A stretch of 64,000 nucleotides of DNA from Streptomyces sedi. GTDB taxonomy: Bacteria; Actinomycetota; Actinomycetes; Streptomycetales; Streptomycetaceae. The notes under the pieces are model-generated. The model saw nothing but the letters and a program-made list of their open reading frames with translations, did no database searches and was not told the DNA's origin. Location of the stretch: assembly GCF_006335015.1 (NCBI RefSeq), contig NZ_VDGT01000026.1:1-64000 (forward strand), given 5' to 3'. The position numbers were made by a program, and so were the translations under genes. Shown here one piece after another: positions 8,501-17,310 of this stretch. Each line of letters opens with the position of its first letter. Positions within the stretch are counted from its first letter, which is position 1.

Positions 8501-9804
8501 GGGTGCAGGACGTGCTCCACGACGCGGGCGATGTCCGCCTCCCACCCGGGCGCGAGATGCCGGCCGGCGGCGGCCAGCTGACGGTACGTCTCGGCCTCGA
8601 CGTTGGCCCGCGTCCACGACTCCCGGTCGCCCTCGACGGTGGCCAGCACCCGGGCGGCGACCACCGGCAGCGGAACGGTCTCCCGCCGGTGCGCGCGCGA
8701 GGCGCGGCGGGCGCGGCGGAGCCAACGTTCCGGGTGGCGCACGCCCAGCCGACGAGCGCCCGCACGCCACCGCGCGCGCTCTCCCTCACGGTCGTGCGCC
8801 TGCTTGTCGGGGCGCGCGGTGAGCGTCGCGCGCTGGGCCAGTTCGTACTCCTCCGCCCTGCTCGGCTCGCGCCCCCGCAGCTGCCGGAACTCGGCGAGCA
8901 ACCCGGCCAGCTGCCGTTCCGTCTGCGCCCGGCGCGCGGAGAACGCCCGCACCACCGCGTCCGGCACCCCGAGGAACTCCCGCACCGGTCGCCTGTCCGG
9001 CCGCACGGTGTCCGCGCGGGGCGCCGCGAGCACCCCGAACTCCCGGTGCATCCCGCGCTCGATCTCCGCCGTGTACCGCGCCGAGAGCGACACCACCAGC
9101 CGGTGCAGCGGTCGGGCGTCCAGCGCCAGCCAGCGACCGTCCTCCGTGTGCACCTTCGCTGAGATCGCCACGTGCCGGTGCCAGTCCGGATCGCCCGCCC
9201 GACTGGACCGGTGCTCGAACGCGGCGGCGATCAGCCCGCGCCCCGCGACCCGCACCACGCCGCCCGGCCCGCTGCGCGTCCAGCACGCCTCCCGTTCCAG
9301 CTGGTCGAACACCGAGTGGAACGCCGCGCGCTCCACCGCCTCCAGCCGCTCGCGCGTCGCGTCGTCGGCCGTTCCCCACAGCAACGCGAAGCTCTTGACC
9401 GGTGAGCACACCATCTCCCAGCCCGAGCGCGCGGTGCGGTTGCCGACCTTCTCCGCCTGCTCCCGCAGCTGCTCCCGACGGGCGGCCGAGGCCGCCGGCT
9501 CGGCGGCCAGCAGGGCGGCGAAGTGCTCCTCGGCGGTGGGGTAACGCGGCCAGAGCCGGCCCAGCGCGGCGCCGGTCGCGGGGTCGACGCCGTCCTTGAA
9601 GACCGCGTTCGCCGCGTCCTCGGCGACTCGGCCGGTCAGCCCGAGGTCGGTGGCCTGCCGACCGAGCCAGACGCCCGGGGTGTCGCCGCCGGAGGACCAG
9701 TAGGCGGCGGCCTCCTGACGGCCCAGCGGAACGTCCCCGGAGGCGACCGTCCGCATCAGGTAGTCGATGCCCGAACCCGCGCTGATCGGATGCAACGTGA
9801 TCAC
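5569..9804 (-). CDS. traA: MobF-type relaxase/helicase (TraA/TrwC-like)
   Basis: 1411 residues. The N-terminal relaxase domain (~1-350) starts VITLHPISAGSGIDYLMRTV and carries the metal-binding histidine cluster WHRHVAISAKVH near residues 208-219. A superfamily I helicase follows, with Walker A GRAGTGKTT near 540 and motif II VDEAGQ near 611. The last ~450 residues are Ala/Arg/Glu-rich and probably helical. Relaxases of this family nick oriT and unwind plasmid DNA during conjugation. The GTG at 9804 begins directly at the conserved N-terminal segment; open frame upstream of it has no family similarity that I recognise. No coupling ATPase or secretion genes lie nearby, so the element may be mobilizable rather than self-transmissible. 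Confidence 0.85.
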   Translation of the reverse strand: MITLHPISAGSGIDYLMRTVASGDVPLGRQEAAAYWSSGGDTPGVWLGRQATDLGLTGRVAEDAANAVFKDGVDPATGAALGRLWPRYPTAEEHFAALLAAEPAASAARREQLREQAEKVGNRTARSGWEMVCSPVKSFALLWGTADDATRERLEAVERAAFHSVFDQLEREACWTRSGPGGVVRVAGRGLIAAAFEHRSSRAGDPDWHRHVAISAKVHTEDGRWLALDARPLHRLVVSLSARYTAEIERGMHREFGVLAAPRADTVRPDRRPVREFLGVPDAVVRAFSARRAQTERQLAGLLAEFRQLRGREPSRAEEYELAQRATLTARPDKQAHDREGERARWRAGARRLGVRHPERWLRRARRASRAHRRETVPLPVVAARVLATVEGDRESWTRANVEAETYRQLAAAGRHLAPGWEADIARVVEHVLHPDRCELISAPESVPIPARYLRADGSPVFVAHDAARYTSHTLKAKEAALVDAARRPAPVRRLTAAQVDRVLDEGAAVRGFAPSEEQRRVVRGVFTGDVRVRAVIGRAGTGKTTIMALVREVAHAHGIPVLGLASGQMQADALAERAGVRAENLARWRHMSEVHAPGTPEWTVPADAVVIVDEAGQADTGTLHALLCQVEAAGGRLLPIGDPRQLGAPGPAGVLDALASDADCLTLTEIRRFRDADGRPRTWEIEAARAVSEGDGDAAWRTYAERGRLHEGALDQVVGEVCAAWRRDVGEGLASVLIAPTNALAARLSHTVRAERIAAGLVDDRRTVPLADDQAAGVGDQLVTRVNDRRLTCENRHRQYVRNGDVWAVVAVTDEGGLRVRHTRTGGVLTLPADYRATSAELGYALTHSRAQGVTVHTAHALLLAGMDRNGAYPALTRGALENHGYLVRQPATDPETGELGPELTGRQLWAAIVARDGTPRTATARQRAALDESEALRTHEPRLRQVLTDLAEADTAEALARLLGAKAADQLTTAPAWPALRAQLDQLADEGVDTDRLLRRTYHERDFVDAEGKPVDDMAAILHARNRRALDPDDGGSPDGYRRREHAPRPATAATHLAPPVARGDDLLAALGLRLPAARPADGRDELRDYAHALARQLTDRAEALAASALDEARAGRGWAADYGPEPPDVANQLAWRDRLAAAAAYRDLANHRGADPTGPAPDEDHRHLRGLWRAAQPDDAPAPLAAARLAARPPRWLAVLGPRPEPGHRQRPLWDRAAHAVNLYRTLWDHGHETDALGPAPNDPVRAADHRAASRALARWHLTAAPENGDVSPDLVEARGHAARAHVEAAEAAADRFHAAERQAVLTAQEARDAANRAATVGTSADPRLVRRAEVARERARHAAEERDTARRALEELAPELLRAHADARRAAEPPRPAPAEVDARLEDAYREDRSPRPAPYRPEPPAI

Positions 9805-10144
9805 GGCAGCGCACCCCGGACGGCCAGTCCGGTCACCATCAGAAGCGATGTGGTCACAGTAAGAGATCGTACGAGGTCGCGGGCGAGTTCGCCGGAGTGC
9901 AAACGGTGTGCCTGAAGAAGATCGTCCAAAAATCGGATGCTCGGTGGATCGGTTCTTTCTCTGCTGGCTCTCCCATCTGGTACTTCTCCGAGTCCTCGCC
10001 TTCGGTGCTCCCTCTCTCACGCTTCGATGGATGTGAGTGCGTGCGGTCCGCACGGGGGAACGGGTCGGCGAACGGGTGAGCGCGGGCGGCCATCGCGGGG
10101 AGCGCGGCGAGCCGCCACGGTTCGTGTGATCATCCGGCGACAGC
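9805..10144. other. Non-coding region between divergent genes; candidate oriT
   Basis: 340 bp separate the relaxase from the divergent helical protein, and the middle is AT-richer than its flanks. A perfect palindrome, GTGCGG-T-CCGCAC, lies at 10041-10053. Relaxase genes often sit next to their own oriT, which is why this gap is a candidate. No nic-site motif could be assigned by eye. Confidence 0.35.
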
Positions 10145-10489
10145 ATGGGCGCCATGGCATCGCGAAACGACAAGGCTGTTCAGGAACGCCGACGCCGACT
10201 TCGGGAACGACAGGAGCGCGAACGCCGCGAGGTGAAGCGCCGACAGCAGACTCAGATGGCCGTGCTCAACGACCTGGACGCAGCCGTCGAACGCGTCACC
10301 GCCGCACGCGCCGCACTGGCCGCCACCGTCGTCCGGGGCGTCGAGACGTTCGACTCGGTCGACGCGCTCGCCGAGGTCACCGCCTTCGACCCGCGCGAGA
10401 TCCGCGCACTCCAACGCGAACACCGGCGCCGCCACGTCCCCGCGCAGATCGAAGCCGGCAAGCCCACCGTCACCCCGGCCGACGCGTAG
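10145..10489 (+). CDS. Small coiled-coil protein
   Basis: 114 residues. The first ~35 after MASRNDKAVQERRRRLRER are extremely rich in Arg, Glu and Gln, typical of a charged helix or coiled coil. The rest (FDSVDALAEVTAFDPREIRAL) looks like a small helical domain. An alternative ATG lies at 10154, and neither start has a convincing ribosome binding site. It converges on and overlaps the HTH gene by 20 bp. It sits divergently from the relaxase, a position common for small mobilization accessory proteins, but no family is recognised. Confidence 0.55.
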   Translation: MGAMASRNDKAVQERRRRLRERQERERREVKRRQQTQMAVLNDLDAAVERVTAARAALAATVVRGVETFDSVDALAEVTAFDPREIRALQREHRRRHVPAQIEAGKPTVTPADA

Positions 10490-11120
10490 CGTCCACGAGT
10501 TCGGCGCGGGCCTGAGCGACGAGCCGCTCCGCCTGACGGCGCGAGACGGACAGCTCCTCCGCGAGCTGTTCGGGGCGCGGCCACCGGCCCTCGACGAGCA
10601 GCTCCCGCACCCGCTCGCGCCGTTCCTCCGCTCGCCGGTGGCGGGGGTCGCCGGAGCGGTCGCGCGGCCGGCTGTCCCGCGCCCCCTCCGGGCGCCCTCC
10701 GCCGGCCCCGCGCCCCGGGCGCGCGGCCAACCAGGCGGGGAGTGTGCGGCGACGGAAGTGCGGCACCCCGAACACGAACTCGTCGGGTTCCGGCCCCCGC
10801 CCGGTCGAGACATAGCTGGCCCAGGTCGCGGCCGTGGGACGTCGCTCCTCGGGGAGCGCCAGCCGGGCCTCCTCCAGGTCCAACAGATCGTCGGGGTGCG
10901 GGGCGTCCGGCAGCGGCGGCACCGGCCACCCCTCGACGGCCGCCACCAGCTGTTCCTCGTCCCAGATCCGCTGCCGCGCCCCGGGCCGACTCACGATGCG
11001 CGGCAACCGTTCCCACGCCCGTCGGTTGCGGAAGGTGCCCAGGCTGACGCCGAGAAGTTGGGCGGCGCGCGCGGAGTCGGCGGGCGTGCGGCCGGCTGGG
11101 ATCAAGGGGGCCTCCGTCAC
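10470..11120 (-). CDS. Helix-turn-helix DNA-binding protein
   Basis: About 216 residues with two HTH-like segments. The N-terminal one (ARAAQLLGVSLGTFRNRRAW) resembles an excisionase/MerR-type helix. The C-terminal one is PEQLAEELSVSRRQAERLVA. An Arg/Gly-rich linker separates them. The start is uncertain. GTG at 11120 is the first in-frame start after the preceding gene and has only a weak GCGAG upstream. It is probably a regulator or replication/partition accessory of the plasmid-like module, inferred from its neighbours. Confidence 0.6.
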   Translation of the reverse strand: MTEAPLIPAGRTPADSARAAQLLGVSLGTFRNRRAWERLPRIVSRPGARQRIWDEEQLVAAVEGWPVPPLPDAPHPDDLLDLEEARLALPEERRPTAATWASYVSTGRGPEPDEFVFGVPHFRRRTLPAWLAARPGRGAGGGRPEGARDSRPRDRSGDPRHRRAEERRERVRELLVEGRWPRPEQLAEELSVSRRQAERLVAQARAELVDATRRPG

Positions 11121-11203
11121 CTCGCTGGCGAAGTTCTGGAAGCCATGATCCGCGAGAACCCGGCGCGAGACGACCCGCCCCCGCCGGCCGCCGCCCAGGA
11201 CGG

Positions 11204-11554
11204 TCAGCCCTTGACCAGGCGCGGCCGGGGCCTTTCCGGTCCGGCGAGCAGGTAGAGGTGGCCGACCGTGCGGGCCACCAGCTCCCGTTCCTCCGCTCCA
11301 CGCTGGAGGAGGCGGAAGAACAGGCCGGTGGCGCGTTCGTGGACGCGGCTGTCGGTGTGCCGGAGGGTGACCATGTAGGCGAGGACGTGGATACCGAACG
11401 CCTTGGACTCGACGAGGGCGCGCAACGGCTGGCCGGTGAGGTCGGCGATCAGCCTCAAGTGCTCCATCAGGTAGGCGGTCGCTCGTGCCACCTCCTTCTC
11501 GTCGTGCTCTTCCCGATGGTCCGGGTCGGGAACGGGGCGCAGATGGTCTGCCAT
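11204..11554 (-). CDS. Small helical protein of plasmid module
   Basis: 116 residues (MADHLRPVPDPDHREEHDEK...). After an acidic N-terminus it appears all-helical (AYLMEHLRLIADLTGQPLRA). The ATG at 11554 has AAAGGCG upstream. The HTH gene follows after 83 bp and is probably cotranscribed. The 5' region carries a motif shared with the gene at 13783. I do not recognise the family. Confidence 0.65.
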   Translation of the reverse strand: MADHLRPVPDPDHREEHDEKEVARATAYLMEHLRLIADLTGQPLRALVESKAFGIHVLAYMVTLRHTDSRVHERATGLFFRLLQRGAEERELVARTVGHLYLLAGPERPRPRLVKG

Positions 11555-11780
11555 GGGAACGCCTTTCGCGAGGGTGGTGGTTCGTGGTGGGGCGGCCGGG
11601 GCCAACCGGCCGGACGGAACGAGACGCGGTCGCCGCGTCACGTCGTGTGACGGGGCGGTAGGGTGAAGCATCTGCGTATCTCACCTTTGGGTGGGTGCGT
11701 GGTTCGTGGGAACGGCGGCCGGGCCAGCCTCTTCGGAGGTCCGTCCTGGTGGCGGACGGCCGCCGTTCCGTCAGCTCGAC
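11555..11780 (-). promoter_or_regulatory. 5' region with two copies of a shared bipartite motif
   Basis: The plus strand holds TGGTTCGTGG at 11578-11587 followed by GGGGCCAACCGG at 11598-11609. A weaker copy lies at 11700-11729 (TGGTTCGTGG, then CCGGGCCAGCC). The same two-part motif precedes the small gene at 13783. In both strong copies the motif starts 24-25 bp before the start codon, so it is probably a shared operator or leader element of this module. Confidence 0.5.
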
Positions 11781-13295
11781 TCAGCTCTGTGCCTGCGGCA
11801 CTCGATCGACGCTGACGCGGCGTTCGATCTCGCTGAGGGTGTAGCCCTCAGCTGCCAGGAAGCCGAGCCATTCACGGAGTTCGGTACTCGGGGCGTGCCA
11901 GGCGCGGTCGCCCATCACCTCGCTCTCCCAGGCGGCTGCCACCTGAGCCAACAGGGGACGCCAGCGGCGGGTCCTTCCCGTGCGTGCGACCACCTGCCGC
12001 AGCTTGTCCACCGACCCGCGGTCGGCCTCGGCGACGCCGAGGAACCGGGCGATCAACTCCGAACACCGCCGCTGCCCGAATCGGCTGTAGAAGCGGGGGT
12101 TTTCGAGCACCGTCGACAGCACGAGCTGCCACGTCGCGTCGGACGCGGTCTTCCGCGCGCACAACTCGACCAGGAACGACCAACGCACTTCACGGGCCGC
12201 ACGCCACGCCTGCTCGTTCTCGCTCAGGTGCTGGCGCCTGGCCGCCTCCGCCGCCCGATCCTCCGATCGGCGCCCCTCGTCCTCCCGCGCCCGCTGGTTG
12301 AGGAGGTGGCCACGGCGGCGCCAGTCCGAGCAGACGAACACCGGCTCTGAGTCCGGACCGAGCGCCGCCGCGTGCCCCGGGCAGCTCGCGGCGTGCGCCT
12401 CCGGTGTCAGAGGACGCCGCAACCCGGTCGTCAGATCCGCCAACGGCCGTGCGGGACCGCTGGACCACGAGGGTCGGTGGGCGACAACCGGGACCTTGGC
12501 GGCGGCCAACTCCGCCTCCACGCGCTCCCGTTGCTGGCGTTCGGCTTTCTCCTGCCGCAACCGCCCCAACGCGTGGGCCCAGTGGCCCCGGCCGTTCTTC
12601 CCCTCTCGCCGATCGTCCGCCTTGGCCGCCGACAGCGCGTCCAGGGCGCCCGGCACGTCGTTCACCTCGGCGAGCTCGGCGGCCTCGACCAGATCGAACG
12701 ACGCGGCCAGTGCGGAGGCCAGCTCCCGATCACCCAGCCCCGCCGCCCCGTTGGCCGCCCGAACCTCGGCCGCGCGATAGCCCAGGGCCTTCGCGTAGCG
12801 TGCCCGCCTGCCGTCGCTCATCTCCATCAACGACAACTGGACCAACGCGTCCACGTCATCGCGCTCGCCCGCCGCCGCGCGGTGGGTGTTCTCCACCATG
12901 CTGGCCATCAGCGCCTCGTCGTCCGCCCCGGCCAGATCCTTCCGTACCAGGCAGGGCACCAGGGCGTACGGACGCCCGCGCTTCCGCGCCTCGGCCGCTA
13001 CGGCCAACGCGGCCCTCAACCGGCGCTGGCCCCACACCACTCCCAACCCGGCTCCGTCCGCCTGCGGACGGACCAGCAGCGGCACCTGCACCCCCACGGC
13101 GCGCACACTTGCCAACAGGGCCGCGTCCGGCTCGGTCGCGTCACCGGACTCCCGCTTCTTCCGGTGGTTGAACGCGTCGACCACGAGGTCGTGCGGGTCC
13201 AGATACTCCAGCCGTCCGACATCACGCCGAACGGTCAGTTTTTCCCGCTCCTCGTTCTTCGAGGCGCTTTTCTTCGCCGTCTTCGTGGAACTCAT
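11781..13295 (-). CDS. ParB-like nuclease-domain protein
   Basis: 504 residues. After a Lys-rich start (MSSTKTAKKSASKNEEREK), a ParB/Spo0J N-terminal domain spans ~25-170: LDPHDLVVDAFNHR, VRAVGVQVPLLVRPQ, GLGVVWGQRRLRAAL and the ENTHR box. An HTH-like helical region follows (~170-230). A long C-terminus rich in Arg/Ala contains CPGH and CSDWRRRG, possibly metal-binding. No ParA lies adjacent. ParB-like proteins act in plasmid partition or as regulators/nucleases; which applies here is unknown. Confidence 0.78.
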   Translation of the reverse strand: MSSTKTAKKSASKNEEREKLTVRRDVGRLEYLDPHDLVVDAFNHRKKRESGDATEPDAALLASVRAVGVQVPLLVRPQADGAGLGVVWGQRRLRAALAVAAEARKRGRPYALVPCLVRKDLAGADDEALMASMVENTHRAAAGERDDVDALVQLSLMEMSDGRRARYAKALGYRAAEVRAANGAAGLGDRELASALAASFDLVEAAELAEVNDVPGALDALSAAKADDRREGKNGRGHWAHALGRLRQEKAERQQRERVEAELAAAKVPVVAHRPSWSSGPARPLADLTTGLRRPLTPEAHAASCPGHAAALGPDSEPVFVCSDWRRRGHLLNQRAREDEGRRSEDRAAEAARRQHLSENEQAWRAAREVRWSFLVELCARKTASDATWQLVLSTVLENPRFYSRFGQRRCSELIARFLGVAEADRGSVDKLRQVVARTGRTRRWRPLLAQVAAAWESEVMGDRAWHAPSTELREWLGFLAAEGYTLSEIERRVSVDRVPQAQS

Positions 13296-13600
13296 TCTGT
13301 GTCTCCGTATCTCGACTCACATTTCCTACGGGAATGCGAGGATTCGCTCTCTTCTGTGCGCTCGGTCAGCCGAGGCGGTATCAGAACTCAGGACTCCTCG
13401 TGCCGCATGACGGCCAGTACCGGCTCCCCGGAATCACCCGGGGCCGATCTCCACGACCAGCAGCACCCGCTGCGTGGGAGGTGAGGCACCGCACGACGCG
13501 ACGGCCCCGCTTGGCGCGTCCGACGCGTGGCGCAGCCGGTCATGACCAGCAGATCCGGCAGCCGTCCGGTCTCGTCCTTGGGCGTGTCGTCCCCGTTGCC
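13296..13600. other. Gap that contains an in-frame extension of the small gene to its right
   Basis: On the minus strand the reading frame of the 13783 gene continues past its TGA without another stop until 13388-13390. The first stretch after the stop (GNGDDTPKDETGRLPDLLV) reads like real protein. The part next to 13295 holds the upstream region of the ParB-like gene. Nothing else is visible. Confidence 0.4.
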
Positions 13601-13783
13601 TCAGGCGACGCGGTCGCCGTACACCTCGGCGATCAACGCCACCGGGACCCGGAATTCGGCCTCCCGGGCGAGACGTTCGTCAACGGCTCCCAGAAAGCAG
13701 TCCGCCAGTGTTTCGTCATGCGGGTGCCGGCCTTCGGGTTCCTGTGCGGGCTTTTCGAGGTCCGGATCGGGATGAGTAGACAT
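13601..13783 (-). CDS. Small plasmid-type protein, possibly truncated by an in-frame TGA
   Basis: 60 residues (MSTHPDPDLEKPAQEPEGRH... IAEVYGDRVA). The ATG at 13783 follows AAGGGC. The coding frame stays open for about 70 codons beyond the stop, with plausible protein sequence at first. Either the gene was longer and has a premature stop, or the extension is chance. The upstream motif at 13808-13837 matches that of the 11554 gene. Function is unknown. Confidence 0.5.
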   Translation of the reverse strand: MSTHPDPDLEKPAQEPEGRHPHDETLADCFLGAVDERLAREAEFRVPVALIAEVYGDRVA

Positions 13784-13807
13784 AATTCTGCCCTTCGGGT
13801 CGGCGTG

Positions 13808-13837
13808 TGGTTCGTGGCGCTTCCCGGGGCCAACCGG
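13808..13837 (-). promoter_or_regulatory. Second strong copy of shared bipartite upstream motif
   Basis: TGGTTCGTGG at 13808-13817 and GGGGCCAACCGG at 13826-13837 on the plus strand, 25 bp before the ATG at 13783. The spacing from start codon and the order match the copy at 11578-11609. A common regulator is inferred. Confidence 0.45.
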
Positions 13838-14479
13838 TTGGCGACATGCACAACATTACCAATTCTTACGCACCATCTGGCGCTGAATTCACCCCGCTGA
13901 GGAGTGAATGGCCGTGGTTTTTCTGGCCGAGTTGGGAACTGTCCCGCGTGCTTAGCGCTAATTTGCGGAAGTGGCCGACGCGCGGGATATGTCGACTGGG
14001 AATATGTTCACGCGGCAGCGTGGTCGTTGACCTGCTGAGACCCGGATACCTCGTGTGGGCGCCGTCTGCCGCGCCACTCCTCGGGTAGTCCAGCGCTGGG
14101 TTGGGCCCGGGACGGCGCTGCGCCGGGGCAGGCCCGGCGCAGCCGGGTGCGCGCCACGCCCGCCCCCACCGGCCGACCGGCCTCCGGCATCGACGCGGTC
14201 ATGGCGCCCGGATGGCACGGCCGCAAGGGCCGATCCCCGCTCGACAACGACCACGGATCCCGGGAGCCGCCCTCCCCTCCCAGCCGCCTTCTTGCGGCCA
14301 TCCGCTGAACCCGCACCCGGCCGACCACCCGCCACGTAGACCGCCCACCGTGGTCGCGTTGCCAGCCCTCACCGGCGATGGTGAGCAGCGTTGGTTGGTG
14401 GGTGGTAGGAGGAAGGGCGCAGACTTCGTTGCGGCTACTCGCGGAGCCCGGCACGGCTGCCCTTTCTCCCGCAGCCAGC
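13838..14479. other. Intergenic region left of CRISPR array 1, with hairpins
   Basis: About 640 bp without a convincing gene. A strong hairpin at 14118-14142 has perfect 10-bp arms (CTGCGCCGGG / CCCGGCGCAG). A smaller one lies at 14368-14385 (CTCACC / GGTGAG). Array 1 is transcribed toward this region, so these may end the pre-crRNA transcript, although neither is followed by a U-tract. The segment around 13850-13990 is comparatively AT-rich. Nothing else is seen. Confidence 0.4.
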
Positions 14480-17251
14480 CGGACCACTTCCGCTCGCGCG
14501 GAGAGCACTGCAGATCGCCGTGGCCAAAGGCACCAACCGCGGACCACCTCCGCTCGCGCGGAGAGTACCTCTCCCGGGCCGGCGCCCGGGTCGTGCGGGT
14601 CGGACCACCTCCGCTGGCGCGGAGAGCACGCCTCACGGTAGAGGTTCCAAGCCTCCGCCCCCGGACCACCTCCGCTCGCGCGGAGAGCACGGTGACACCG
14701 TCGATGGCACCCGCGTACCTCCCGGACCACCTCCGCTCACGCGGAGAGCACCCTACCCGGCGCCGCAGAGGACGGCAGCAGGGCGGACCACCTCCGCTCG
14801 CGCGGAGAGCACGGTCGGCATCACGCCTCCAGAGGGACGGTCGCCGGACCACCTCCGCTCGCGCGGAGAGCACCGAGCCGCCGGCCGCCCCCAGCACCTC
14901 GGCGGCGGACCACCTCCGCTCGCGCGGAGAGCACGCGCCTCTACGCCGAATGGCACCGGGCTACCAAGGACCACCTCCGCTCGCGGAGAGCACCAGGGCG
15001 CGTTCGGCGGCCCGCTGGGTGGTGACGGACCACCTCCGCTCGCGCGGAGAGCACGGCGACAGCGATTTCGTCGGTTACATGGGCGACGGACCACCTCCGC
15101 TCGCGCGGAGAGCACACGCGGGCCGCTTTGAGTTGCGCGCCCAGTCGCGGACCACCTCCGCTCGCGCGGAGAGCACTCAGATACGTGCGTCCGGTGGACG
15201 TAGCGGGCCGGACCACCTCCGCTCGCGCGGAGAGCACGCGTCGCAGAAGAAGTCGCAGTGTGAATCAAGCGGACCACCTCCGCTCGCGCGGAGAGCACGG
15301 ATGCCGGTGGCCTCGGTGATGGCGCGCTCCAGGACCACCTCCGCTCGCGCGGAGAGCACGGTCGCCCCGCCCATTCCGGTGGCCAGCCGCGCGGACCACC
15401 TCCGCTCGCGCGGAGAGCACACTACGCGTCGGTACGCCCGTAGCGCAGATGACGGACCACCTCCGCTCGCGCGGAGAGCACGCCCGGCGCCCCGGACCCA
15501 GCCGCGCCCCAGTCGGACCACCTCCGCTCGCGCGGAGAGCACTCCAGAATCCGCCGTACCTCAGGGTAGAGGCGCGGACCACCTCCGCTCGCGCGGAGAG
15601 CACTTGGCGATAGCGGCGTTCCACGTACCGAGGTACGGACCACCTCCGCTCGCGCGGAGAGCACGGCGGCCTGCTCGGCGTCGTCCGGGTGCACGTCGGA
15701 CCACCTCCGCTCGCGCGGAGAGCACGGCACCACCGGACCCGACCGCGCCAATCGTCCCGGACCACTTCCGCTCGCGCGGAGAGCACAGGGCCCGCACCGA
15801 GCGAACCGGTGCGGGCCTCGGACCACCTCCGCTCGCGCGGAGAGCACGGGATGGAAGACGCGAACGAAGAACCCCGCGCCGGACCACCTCCGCTCGCGCG
15901 GAGAGCACCGAAGCCGGCCGGCCTTGATGAAGTAGAGAAACGGACCACCTCCGCTCGCGCGGAGAGCACATCTCGCCTCCGTGGTGTTCCGCCTGCTCCA
16001 GCGGACCACCTCCGCTCGCGCGGAGAGCACGGCCAGCCACTCAGCGGCCTGGACCCATCCCGCGGACCACCTCCGCTCGCGCGGAGAGCACGCGGCGAGC
16101 GTCTGCCTCGTCCTCTTCACCAGCGGACCACCTCCGCTCGCGCGGAGAGCACGCCACGTTCAGCAGCTCCTCGGCGCGGGCTGGAGGACCACCTCCGCTC
16201 GCGCGGAGAGCACCAGCCGTCCGCACGGCCGACCAGGCGTGCCCGAGGACCACCTCCGCTCGCGCGGAGAGCACCAGACCGGTGCCGAGCTGGCGGCCGA
16301 GAAGCGCGGACCACCTCCGCTCGCGCGGAGAGCACCATACCTCCGTCAGCACGGCCAGGCTGTAGCTCGGACCACCTCCGCTCGCGCGGAGAGCACACAT
16401 GTTCCCCGGCCGCGATGCCCTCCAGCACCGGACCACCTCCGCTCGCGCGGAGAGCACACAGGAGCGTGAACTGCGCCAGCACGCTGGTGCGGACCACCTC
16501 CGCTCGCGCGGAGAGCACCAGGTAGCTGATGAGCGCCACCCACGTCGGGGCGGACCACCTCCGCTCGCGCGGAGAGCACTCCGAGCCATCAGCCCTGCGC
16601 CTTCCTGTTCTGCGGACCACCTCCGCTCGCGCGGAGAGCACGCTGCCCGTTTGAGCGCGCGGTTCGACCCGGGCGGACCACCTCCGCTCGCGCGGAGAGC
16701 ACGGGCGCCGAGTAATGCTCGGCGCCCCCTTCCTCGGACCACCTCCGCTCGCGCGGAGAGCACATCACCATCACCGACGCCGCCAGCGACGGCGCCGGAC
16801 CACCTCCGCTCGCGCGGAGAGCACGAGGAGAAGCCACTCAGTGCGTCAACCAGCTACGGACCACCTCCGCTCGCGCGGAGAGCACGGAAACGCACTGGAT
16901 TTGGTGCCTGGTGCCGACGGACCACCTCTGCTCGCGCGGAGAGCACGGCCATGCGCGGCATCCTGCCCAACGCGGCCAAGGACCACCTCCGCTCGCGCGG
17001 AGAGCACGAACATCTGCGACAGAGCGGGAAGCAGGGACCCGGACCACCTCCGCTCGCGCGGAGAGCACTTGTTGCCGGCGACCGTGGCGAAGCCCACCAA
17101 CGGACCACCTCCGCTCGCGCGGAGAGCACACGCCCCGGTAGCCGGCGGCCGTGGCTCCGGACGGACCACCTCCGCTCGCGCGGAGAGCACGTTCTGGGCC
17201 ATGCTGTGCGCCATCTCGCGGCCGGACCACCTCCGCTCGCGCGGAGAGCAC
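14480..17251 (-). CRISPR. CRISPR array 1, type I-E, 46 repeats / 45 spacers
   Basis: 29-bp repeats every 61 bp (32-bp spacers), read on the minus strand. Each starts GTGCTC, has stem CTCCGC / GCGGAG around GCGA, and ends GTGGTCCG. This is the usual I-E hairpin repeat. The leader lies on the right, so the newest spacers are near 17250 and the oldest near 14480. Variants cluster at the old end: a T for C at 14480, a C-to-G change in the repeat at 14601, and a 2-bp deletion in the repeat at 14967. One spacer is 31 bp and one is 33 bp. Three spacers (14569-14600, 15787-15818, 16703-16734) are themselves hairpins. The many open frames across the array are artefacts of the 61-bp period. Confidence 0.97.
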
Positions 17252-17310
17252 CCTTTTTGACCTGCGGCGTTAGAGGCGGTTTGCCATTCCTTTACCGTCG
17301 GCGACCGCAC
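17252..17310 (-). promoter_or_regulatory. Leader of CRISPR array 1
   Basis: Read on the minus strand, the sequence abutting the first repeat ends CGCAGGTCAAAAAGG, with AAAGGAATGGCAAACCG about 25 bp further up. Both blocks recur next to arrays 2 and 3, so this is the conserved leader with the adaptation signals. It orients the array as leftward-transcribed. Confidence 0.85.

Noticed and set aside
13838..14479. A short gene between the plasmid module and array 1
   Set aside because: No frame combines a binding site, coding-like composition and recognisable protein.
14480..17251. Many long open frames on both strands across array 1
   Set aside because: They come from the 61-bp repeat period without stops; their products are the repeat translated in different frames (LSARAEVVR, DHLRSRGEH).
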